Of a stretch of 7,037 bases of DNA, positions 1 to 4,597 are shown one piece after another; within the stretch, counting starts at the first letter, position 1; each line of letters begins with the position of its first letter. This DNA comes from Acidobacteriota bacterium. GTDB lineage: Bacteria > Acidobacteriota > Thermoanaerobaculia > Thermoanaerobaculales > Thermoanaerobaculaceae. The position numbers and the translations under genes are program-made. The stretch covers positions 1 to 7,037 of the forward strand of contig JAJXUY010000075.1 of the NCBI GenBank assembly GCA_021782525.1. Reading direction: 5' to 3'. The notes below the pieces were generated by a model, which was given only the letters and a program-made list of their open reading frames with translations, was not told where the DNA came from and made no database searches.

Positions 1-606
1 GTGGACTTCCCGGCGCTCGGCGACGACTTCCTCGCGTTCTCGGCGCACAAGATGTACGGGCCCACCGGGGTCGGGTTCCTGGTGGCGAGGCCCGAACTGC
101 TCGAGCGCATGGAGCCGGTCGCCGGCGGCGGGGAGATGATCCGCGAGGTGCGCCTCGACTGGGCCTCCTGGAACGACATCCCGCATCGTTTCGAGGCGGG
201 CACCCCGAATATCGCCGATGCCGCCGCCTTTCCGCCGGCGCTCGATCTGCTCGACGAGTTGGGGATGGCGGCGGTGCGTGGGCACGAGCGCGAGCTGGTC
301 GGGTACGCGCTCGAGCGCCTGCGCTCGCTCGGCTGGCTCCAGCTCCACGGGCCGATGGACGCGGACTCGCGCGGCGGCCTCGTCTCGTTCGTGGACCCCG
401 AGATCCACCCGCACGACCTGGCGCAGGTGCTCGACACCCACGGCATCGCCGTGCGCGCGGGGCACCACTGCGCCCAGCCGTTGATGCGCCGGCTGGACGT
501 CGCCGCGACGGCGCGCGCATCGCTCGCCATCTACAATGATCGCGACGATGTCGACGCCCTGGTCGACGGGCTGACCGCGGCGCGCAAGTACTTCGGCCTG
601 GCGTGA
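1..606 (+). CDS. sufS: Cysteine desulfurase SufS, C-terminal half (5' end outside window)
   Basis: Pyridoxal-phosphate enzyme that removes sulfur from L-cysteine as an enzyme-bound persulfide for Fe-S cluster assembly in the cytoplasm. The visible 201 residues contain the PLP-lysine motif SAHKMYGPTG (Lys17 of this fragment), RFEAGTPN (63-70), the catalytic cysteine in RAGHHCAQP (Cys157) and RASLAIYN (172-179). The 140-residue distance from Lys to Cys and the RAGHHCAQP context fit the SufS (group II) branch rather than IscS. Family members are about 400 residues, so roughly the first 200 lie upstream of the window. The GTG at position 1 aligns with an internal valine and is not a start. The gene ends with TGA. 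The next gene, sufU, encodes its expected sulfur acceptor, but a 167-nt repeat-bearing gap separates them. The identification is secure; NifS/Csd-type relatives are less likely given sufU next door. Confidence 0.95.
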   Translation: MDFPALGDDFLAFSAHKMYGPTGVGFLVARPELLERMEPVAGGGEMIREVRLDWASWNDIPHRFEAGTPNIADAAAFPPALDLLDELGMAAVRGHERELVGYALERLRSLGWLQLHGPMDADSRGGLVSFVDPEIHPHDLAQVLDTHGIAVRAGHHCAQPLMRRLDVAATARASLAIYNDRDDVDALVDGLTAARKYFGLA

Positions 607-611
607 GCAAA

Positions 612-735
612 GGCGGGAAGAGGGAAGAGGGCAAAGGGCAAAGGGAAGACAAACGACACAACGGGAGAGTGAGATGATCCTGGGGAGCACAACACCGTCG
701 TTCCTTTACCCTTTGCCCTCTACCCTTTACCCGCC
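612..735. repeat. Heptad-phased inverted repeat (hairpin unit 1) between sufS and sufU
   Basis: The left arm (612-644) and right arm (703-735) are inverted copies; 29 of 33 positions pair, around a 58-nt loop. The left arm carries GGG runs starting at 615, 622, 629, 636 and 643, exactly every 7 nt. The right arm carries CCC runs at 709, 716, 723 and 730, again every 7 nt. The element starts a few bases after the sufS stop and ends 38 nt before the sufU start. It belongs to the same family as the two units after sufT. It could act as an attenuator or mRNA-processing hairpin between the two genes, or simply be a dispersed intergenic repeat; nothing in it codes for a protein. The arms also satisfy the simple G-quadruplex pattern, on the + strand for the left arm and the - strand for the right. 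Confidence 0.85.
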
Positions 736-773
736 GGCGAGGTACCTCGCCACTGTGCGGAACGGGGGCCACC

Positions 774-1268
774 TTGGTTGAGCGGCCCGACGGGGCGCTC
801 GACGACCTCTACCGCGAGGTGGTGATGGACCACCACCGCCGGCCGCGCGGCCGCGCGCCGCTGCCGCGCGTCGACGCCACCGCGCACGGGTTCAACCCGG
901 TGTGCGGCGACGAGGTCGTGCTCTCCCTCGCGCTGGACGGCGACCGCCTGGCCGGCGTCCGGGTGGACGGGCGCGGCTGCGCGATCTGCACCGCCTCCGG
1001 CTCGATCATGGCCGAGATGATCCCGGGGCACACCGCAGCCGAGGCCGAGGCGACCGCGGCGGCGTTTCGCGGCGTGATGCACGGCGGCCACGCGCCCGCC
1101 GGCGTCGAGCTCGGCGACCTCGAGGCGCTCGAGGGGGTGCAGAAGTTCGCGGTGCGGGTCAAGTGCGCGATGCTCCCGTGGGTCACGCTGGTCGACGCGC
1201 TCGCGGCGTGGCGCGAGGGACGGACGGACGCCACGGCGACCACCGAGACGGAGGAGGCCACCCGATGA
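774..1268 (+). CDS. sufU: SufU-type sulfur acceptor / Fe-S assembly protein
   Basis: The 164-residue protein belongs to the SufU family of zinc-dependent sulfurtransferases, which accept persulfide sulfur from SufS. The N-terminal DDLYREVVMDHHRRPRG (10-26) is the usual SufU start helix. The ligand motifs are NPVCGDE (Cys44, Asp46), GRGCAICTAS (Cys69) and VKCAMLPW (Cys131). The spacings (44-69-131) match those known for Bacillus SufU (41-66-128), including the SufU-specific insertion before the last cysteine that IscU lacks. I chose the TTG at 774 because the conserved helix needs these residues and a GGGGG run (764-768) sits 5 nt upstream; the next in-frame candidates fall inside the helix. 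An extra Cys72 replaces the residue that is usually serine. The C-terminal tail (about 148-164) is Thr/Glu-rich and looks unstructured. The stop overlaps the next ATG, indicating translational coupling to sufT. Confidence 0.92.
   Translation: MVERPDGALDDLYREVVMDHHRRPRGRAPLPRVDATAHGFNPVCGDEVVLSLALDGDRLAGVRVDGRGCAICTASGSIMAEMIPGHTAAEAEATAAAFRGVMHGGHAPAGVELGDLEALEGVQKFAVRVKCAMLPWVTLVDALAAWREGRTDATATTETEEATR
1250..1257 (+). promoter_or_regulatory. Strong Shine-Dalgarno for the sufT-like gene, inside sufU
   Basis: GGAGGAGG lies within the last codons of sufU, 7 nt before the ATG at 1265. It fixes that ATG as the start of the downstream gene, over the much longer open frame that extends upstream through sufU. 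It also fits re-initiation at the ATGA overlap. Confidence 0.8.
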
Positions 1269-1582
1269 GCGAGTTGACCGCGGACGGCGTGCGCGAGGCG
1301 CTGCGGCCGGTCGTCGACCCCGAGATCTACATCTCGATCGTGGACCTCGGGTTGATCCGCGCCGTCGAGGTGAGCGAGGACGGCGCCAAGGTCAGGATCG
1401 TCATGACCCTCACCACCCCGTTCTGCCCCGAGGGGCCGATGATCGTCGAGCAGGTGAAGCAGATCGCCGCCGCGCTCCCGGGCGTGCGCGAGTCCGAGGT
1501 CGAGCTCGTCTGGACCCCGCCGTGGGACCCGCGCACCGAGGCGTCCGACGAGGTCAAGGCCGAGCTCGGGATCTGGGACTGA
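1265..1582 (+). CDS. sufT: MIP18/DUF59-family Fe-S maturation protein (SufT-like)
   Basis: A 105-residue single-domain protein of the DUF59 (MIP18/PaaD-like) family. The hallmarks are visible in order: VVDPEIYISIVDLGLIRAV near the N terminus, VRIVMTLTTPFCPEG in the middle with the conserved cysteine, and VELVWTPPWDP near the C terminus. In bacteria that use SufU, a DUF59 gene often closes the suf operon, and SufT proteins are implicated in Fe-S cluster maturation or transfer to client proteins. Its 1-nt-offset ATGA overlap with sufU and the strong GGAGGAGG ribosome site support this assignment. The protein has no extra domain and no signal peptide, so it is cytoplasmic. PaaD (phenylacetate pathway) shares the fold, but no paa genes are present here. 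The family call is firm; the exact role and the symbol come from context. Confidence 0.88.
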   Translation: MSELTADGVREALRPVVDPEIYISIVDLGLIRAVEVSEDGAKVRIVMTLTTPFCPEGPMIVEQVKQIAAALPGVRESEVELVWTPPWDPRTEASDEVKAELGIWD

Positions 1583-1591
1583 GCAAGAACC

Positions 1592-1615
1592 GGGGTTCGG
1601 GGCTCGGGGTTCGGG
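1592..1615 (+). repeat. GGGGTTC-type heptad tract after sufT
   Basis: G runs start at 1592, 1599, 1606 and 1613, exactly 7 nt apart, separated by TTC or CTC. Four G runs with 3-nt spacers match the simple intramolecular G-quadruplex pattern on the + strand. The tract begins about 9 nt after the sufT stop codon. Its core sequence differs from the AAAGGGC/AAAGGGT heptads that follow, but the phase length is the same. Confidence 0.75.
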
Positions 1616-1622
1616 ACGGCGG

Positions 1623-1716
1623 TAAGAGGTCAAAGGGTAAATGGGAAAAGGAAGACAGAGGCTCAAGGGCCGCGGCTGATCAGTCGTGTCTTCCCTTTGC
1701 CCTTTGCCCTCTTCCC
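1623..1716. repeat. Heptad-phased inverted repeat (hairpin unit 2)
   Basis: The left arm (about 1623-1656) and right arm (about 1688-1716) pair with a small bulge near AAATGGGAAAAGG. They close on GAAGAC/GTCTTC around a 31-nt loop (1657-1687). CCC runs start at 1693, 1700, 1707 and 1714, every 7 nt. The loop holds two short palindromes, GCCGCGGC (1669-1676) and CTGATCAG (1676-1683). The unit lies between the converging sufT and STAS genes, where a hairpin could serve as a bidirectional terminator, although no clean T-tract follows it. Confidence 0.78.
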
Positions 1717-1725
1717 TTTCCCCTT

Positions 1726-1806
1726 AAAGGGTAGAGGGGAAAGGGACGACAGGAACGCCGGCGACGTCGCTGAGCCGCCTCGTCTTCCCTTTGCCCTCTT
1801 CCCTTT
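1726..1806. repeat. Heptad-phased inverted repeat (hairpin unit 3)
   Basis: The left arm (1726-1750) and right arm (1782-1806) pair at 22 of 25 positions around a 31-nt loop (1751-1781) that holds the perfect palindrome GCGACGTCGC (1761-1770). CCC runs start at 1787, 1794, 1801 and 1808. The right arm repeats the right arm of unit 2, starting with CTTCCCTTTGCCCT. It ends about 25 nt beyond the 3' end of the STAS gene. On the - strand this hairpin follows the STAS stop codon; on the + strand it follows sufT and unit 2. Confidence 0.8.
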
Positions 1807-1830
1807 CCCCTTTTCCTGCTTCTGAAGCGG

Positions 1831-2178
1831 TCACGAGGTGGGAGCGAACGACGCGACCGCGGCGGCCTCGTCCTCAAACACCTCGAGCAGCGGCAGGATC
1901 TGGGAGAGGTGCAGGGTGTGCCGGACCCGGTCGCCGGGGCGCAGCAGCTTGAGCCCCGCCCCGAACTCGTGCGCCAGCTTCCAGCTCGCGACCAGCTCGC
2001 CGACGCCGCCGCTGTCGAGGCGCCCGACGCGCGCGAGGTTGAGCACGATCTTCGTCCACCCCTCGGCAACCAGCTCGGATACCACGTCGCGGAGCAACTC
2101 CTCGCCGTCGTCGGTCACGAGGTCGCCGTTGAAGTCCACGATGACAACGTCGTTGGCGTGGCGAACGTCGACTCGCAT
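1831..2178 (-). CDS. STAS-domain protein (anti-sigma factor antagonist-like)
   Basis: A 115-residue single STAS domain. The N-terminal strand VVIVDFNGDLVTDDGEELL, the strand TKIVLNLARVGRLDSGGVGELV (43-63) and a C-terminal LKLLRPGDRVRHTLHLSQILPLLEVFEDEAAAV match the SpoIIAA/RsbV fold in order. The serine phosphorylated by the partner kinase in that family aligns with Ser56 in RLDSGG. Such proteins bind an anti-sigma kinase and release a sigma factor, or act as modules in other signalling complexes. No kinase or sigma gene is present in this window, so the partner is unknown. The ATG at 2176-2178 (reverse strand) is the only convincing start; no strong ribosome site precedes it. It is transcribed divergently from the PilZ gene, which may reflect shared control. 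Its 3' end faces sufT across the repeat block. Confidence 0.85.
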   Translation of the reverse strand: MRVDVRHANDVVIVDFNGDLVTDDGEELLRDVVSELVAEGWTKIVLNLARVGRLDSGGVGELVASWKLAHEFGAGLKLLRPGDRVRHTLHLSQILPLLEVFEDEAAAVASFAPTS

Positions 2179-2184
2179 CGGTTC

Positions 2185-2190
2185 ATTGTA
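2185..2190 (-). promoter_or_regulatory. Candidate -10 hexamer for the STAS gene
   Basis: On the - strand this reads TACAAT, 5 of 6 matches to TATAAT, ending 6 nt before the ATG. A start site at the usual distance would fall on or next to the ATG, implying a leaderless transcript. This fits the absence of a ribosome site. No good -35 hexamer is visible at 16-18 nt. Confidence 0.4.
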
Positions 2191-2208
2191 GCCCGGTGCG
2201 CGCCGGGC
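2191..2208. promoter_or_regulatory. 18-bp palindrome beside the STAS promoter
   Basis: GCCCGG and CCGGGC flank TGCGCG, giving a nearly perfect 18-bp dyad with one mismatched pair. It abuts the candidate -10 of the STAS gene, where a repressor or activator could bind. In such GC-rich DNA, chance palindromes are frequent, so the operator role is speculative. Confidence 0.25.
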
Positions 2209-2213
2209 CGCGC

Positions 2214-2242
2214 TTGGAACCGGCCCCGCTTGGCGGTACCCT
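2214..2242 (+). promoter_or_regulatory. Candidate promoter for the PilZ gene
   Basis: TTGGAA (2214-2219) and TACCCT (2237-2242) are separated by 17 nt, and each resembles the vegetative -35/-10 boxes imperfectly. If used, the transcript would carry a leader of about 65 nt that includes a GC-rich hairpin (2274-2291, GCGGCGCC and GGCGCCGC with a 2-nt spacer) just before the ribosome site. Confidence 0.3.
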
Positions 2243-2273
2243 TGAGCCGTACCAAGGTGAGAACGTTCGGCCG

Positions 2274-2291
2274 GCGGCGCCCCGGCGCCGC
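2274..2291 (+). promoter_or_regulatory. GC-rich hairpin in the PilZ gene leader
   Basis: The perfect 8-bp inverted repeat GCGGCGCC / GGCGCCGC has a 2-nt spacer; as RNA it would fold with a slightly larger loop. It ends 5 nt before the GGGGAGG ribosome site (2297-2303) and could affect ribosome access. No T-run follows, so it is not a classical terminator. Confidence 0.3.
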
Positions 2292-2312
2292 GAGACGGGG
2301 AGGCTGGGTGCC

Positions 2313-3008
2313 ATGGACGCTGCGCAGCGCAGCACGCTGATCGTCGGGCTCGAGGTGAAGACCTACGAGAAAGTCGCGAAGATCCTGAAGCGGAAGGGGT
2401 TCTTTTCGGAGCCCGCGACGACCGGAGGGGAGGCGCTGGAGTCGATCTCGTTCCTGCCGTTCGACGCCATCGTCGCGGCCTGCCCGCTGCCGGACATGCC
2501 GGTGCAGCAGCTCGTGGATGCGGTTCGCCGCAAGGACTCGCCGTGCCGCCAGTCGGCCGTCGTGTTGCTCGCCACGCCCGCCACGCTGGCCGAGGCGGAG
2601 GCGCTCGTCGGCCGCGGGGTCAACCGGGCGCTCGCGGTCGAGGAGCTCGACGACCAGCTCGCGCAGGACCTTCTCGGCCTGATCACGGTCCCCAAGCGCT
2701 TCCCCGTGCGCGCGCTCTCGCGGCTGAAGGTCCAGCTCTCCTGGGGCACCAGCCAGACGCTGTGCCAGACCGAAAACGTCTCGCTGCACGGGATGCTGGT
2801 GAAGACCGACCACCCGTACCCGGTCGGCACCCAGATGGCGTTCGAGCTGTCGATCCCTGGCGAGGCCGAGCCGGTGCGCGGCTTCGCCGTGGTCGTGCGC
2901 CAGACGCAGGAGAAGCGCGAGCGGACGAGCGGGGTGGGGGTACGGTTCTCGTCGTTCGAAGGCGGCGACAAGAAGCGTCTGGAGGCGCTGCTGCGCGCCC
3001 TCGGATGA
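2313..3008 (+). CDS. Pseudo-receiver plus PilZ domain protein (c-di-GMP effector)
   Basis: A 231-residue soluble two-domain protein. Residues 7-125 resemble a CheY-like receiver (STLIVGLEVKTYEKVAKIL at its first strand and helix, FDAIVAACPLPDM at the third strand). The phosphoacceptor aspartate position is Ala56, and the usual lysine of the last strand is not seen, so phosphorylation is unlikely. Residues 127-231 form a PilZ domain with both cyclic-di-GMP signatures intact: RFPVR (129-133, RxxxR) and NVSLHG (155-160, N-x-S-x-x-G). The domain ends with GVGVRF (207-212) and a final helix. PilZ proteins transmit c-di-GMP levels to motility, exopolysaccharide or transcription targets; the target here is unknown. 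The ATG at 2313 is chosen because GGGGAGG lies 9 nt upstream and the receiver fold begins right after it; the longer open frame to 2196 has no ribosome site and would be promoter DNA. The gene stops 15 nt from the converging protease gene. Confidence 0.85.
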   Translation: MDAAQRSTLIVGLEVKTYEKVAKILKRKGFFSEPATTGGEALESISFLPFDAIVAACPLPDMPVQQLVDAVRRKDSPCRQSAVVLLATPATLAEAEALVGRGVNRALAVEELDDQLAQDLLGLITVPKRFPVRALSRLKVQLSWGTSQTLCQTENVSLHGMLVKTDHPYPVGTQMAFELSIPGEAEPVRGFAVVVRQTQEKRERTSGVGVRFSSFEGGDKKRLEALLRALG

Positions 3009-3023
3009 GCGCGGGCGGGCCGA

Positions 3024-4544
3024 TCAGAAGCTCAACTGCGCGAGCGTCCTCACGGCCAGGCCCGAGCGCGCCCGGAACTCGGCGGCGGACGAGAACGGCC
3101 GCCGCGCCCGCTGCGCCATCCACGATCCGACCTCGGCCTCGGTGATCCCGGGGACGAGGCGGATCACGCCCTCCTCCGCGGTGTTCACGTCGAGAGAGAG
3201 CGGGCGGTCGCTGTCGAGCCCCGCCAGCCGCACCGTGCGCCCCGCCACCTCGCAGCGCAGCTGCGGGCCGATGCGGGCGTACAGCACCTTCGGGTCCGAG
3301 GCCGCGGCCTCGTGCCAGCGGGCGCGGGCCGCGTCGACGCGCTCGCGCGCGAGGCGGCCGAGGTCGAGGGCGAGCGCGGCCAGGTACTGGGCGCGCCACA
3401 GCTCGGCCGCACCCGGATCGACGAAGACGCCGTGCGACAGGTCGAGGAAGACGTCGAGCACCTCGCCCCAGTCGGCCGGGTACAGCCGCCGGTACGTCGT
3501 CAGGAAGTCCAGCAGGAGAGGCTCCTCCGCGTTGAACGGAGCGGTTGCGAACGTCTCGGCGAGCGCCACCAGCACGGCCCCCTCGCGCGCCCGCACGACG
3601 CCCTCGGTCACCGGCCGCTCCCCCCGCGCCAGGACGGAGAAGAAGAAGCTGGCGCAGAACCCCTCCGACGCGAGCAGCTGGTCGGCATCGCGTACGGTGG
3701 CGAGGTCGCGCGCGGGTTCGATCTGCACGCGGAGGTAGTCCGCTTGCTTGTATGCGCTCGCGAACGCGAACGCGTCGTCGCGCACCGCCGCGTAGCGCGC
3801 GTGCGGCTGCGCGAACGTCAGCAGCTGGGCGGCAGGCCAGAAGTACTCCGCGCGCATGCCGGCCGCGGGCCCGAACACGAGTTGTGCGTGGCCGTACTCG
3901 CGGCGGATCTCGGGCGCGTCCGAGACGAACGCGATCAAGGTCTCCAGGCTGGTGGCGAAACCCTCGTCGAACGCCGTGCCGCGGTCGGTGAGCGCCGCGA
4001 CCGTGTGCGGGATCGCGGCGATCTCCCGCCTCGGGACCAGCCGCCCGCCTGCCAGCATCGCGAGCGCAACATGGCCGGTCTCATGCAGCAGGGTGGCGGC
4101 GAACCGCCACGACTCGGGGCCGAGGCGGACGTAGGCGGCGCGCGGGTGCTCCTCGATCCCGGCCGCGCCGCGAAGGCGGAACCCGACCGCGCTGCTACTG
4201 CCGTCGGGGACGATCGCGATCGTGTACTCGGCGGGTTGCGCCGCGGCGCCGTACCGTGCCGCCGCGACCGCTCGCGCCCGAGAGTACAGGTCGAGCGCCC
4301 AACGCGCGGCCTCGTTGTCAAGGTCGCCGGCGAGCGACGCGAGGCGGGCCGGGTCGGTGATCGGCCGGAAGCAGGGGAGCGCGCCCGCCGGCGCCTGCGG
4401 GTCCGGCTCCACGAAGCAGGCACCCACCCGGGCGGCCACCGGTGGCGCGCCCGCGCCGGCCGCCAACGCGGGGGCCGTCATCGCCAGCGCCAGCGCCGCG
4501 AGCCCAGATCCGAGCATCACCCGCATCGCCACCCCCAGCGCCAT
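3024..4544 (-). CDS. Exported gluzincin-like zinc metalloprotease with C-terminal helix-hairpin-helix domain
   Basis: The 506-residue protein starts with a Sec-type signal peptide: Arg8, a hydrophobic stretch over about 10-23 and a likely cleavage after ALA near 26-28. The mature part has the zinc motif HETGH (154-158) within WRFAATLLHETGHVALAML, followed 36 residues later by AFDEGFATSLETL, whose Glu194 fits the third zinc ligand of gluzincins (compare NEGFA/EGxA in peptidase M1). A helical region (about 210-415) follows. The last 55 residues, beginning LSLDVNTAEEGVIRLVPGITEAEV, resemble the helix-hairpin-helix of ComEA and type II secretion GspK. Cysteines 43, 58, 297 and 431 could form disulfides outside the cytoplasm. 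I do not recognise a named family for the whole chain; substrate and partners are unknown. The start at 4544 has a weak GGA ribosome site. An internal ATG at 4524-4526 has an upstream GGGGG run and would also give a good signal peptide. Confidence 0.78.
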   Translation of the reverse strand: MALGVAMRVMLGSGLAALALAMTAPALAAGAGAPPVAARVGACFVEPDPQAPAGALPCFRPITDPARLASLAGDLDNEAARWALDLYSRARAVAAARYGAAAQPAEYTIAIVPDGSSSAVGFRLRGAAGIEEHPRAAYVRLGPESWRFAATLLHETGHVALAMLAGGRLVPRREIAAIPHTVAALTDRGTAFDEGFATSLETLIAFVSDAPEIRREYGHAQLVFGPAAGMRAEYFWPAAQLLTFAQPHARYAAVRDDAFAFASAYKQADYLRVQIEPARDLATVRDADQLLASEGFCASFFFSVLARGERPVTEGVVRAREGAVLVALAETFATAPFNAEEPLLLDFLTTYRRLYPADWGEVLDVFLDLSHGVFVDPGAAELWRAQYLAALALDLGRLARERVDAARARWHEAAASDPKVLYARIGPQLRCEVAGRTVRLAGLDSDRPLSLDVNTAEEGVIRLVPGITEAEVGSWMAQRARRPFSSAAEFRARSGLAVRTLAQLSF

Positions 4545-4572
4545 GGTAATCCGGATCGCGCCGTCACGCCGC

Positions 4573-4581
4573 TGGTAGAAT
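4573..4581 (+). promoter_or_regulatory. Extended -10 promoter element for the acyl-CoA ligase
   Basis: TGGTAGAAT contains TAGAAT (5 of 6 to TATAAT) preceded by TGn, an extended -10. Transcription would begin near 4588, downstream of the GTG at 4583 and just before the GTG at 4598, so it decides the start codon. No convincing -35 box is seen, which is common for extended -10 promoters. The divergent protease gene begins only 29 nt upstream. Confidence 0.5.
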
Positions 4582-4597
4582 CGTGCCGGGAGTTCCG

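Noticed and set aside
1..3. GTG at position 1 as a start codon for sufS
   Set aside because: The frame begins about 14 residues before the PLP lysine motif, which is mid-protein in this family; the window edge has cut the gene.
809..1666. A 285-codon open frame on the - strand across sufU, sufT and the repeats
   Set aside because: It overlaps two well-supported genes, and its N terminus is translated from the heptad repeat, giving Pro/Arg-rich sequence.
1688..1814. Direct repeats of CTTCCCTTTGCCCT as a possible CRISPR array
   Set aside because: Only two or three copies, each part of an inverted repeat with internal heptads; no regular spacers and no cas genes nearby.
1680..2069. A 129-codon - strand frame covering repeat unit 3 and part of the STAS gene
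   Set aside because: It is out of frame with the STAS domain and its C-terminal part is only translated repeat (RGKGRGQR).
2231..2245. Sigma-54 type promoter (TGGCGG-N5-TTGA) before the PilZ gene
   Set aside because: The -24 part fits, but the near-invariant GC of the -12 element is GA here, so I prefer the vegetative-like boxes at 2214-2242.
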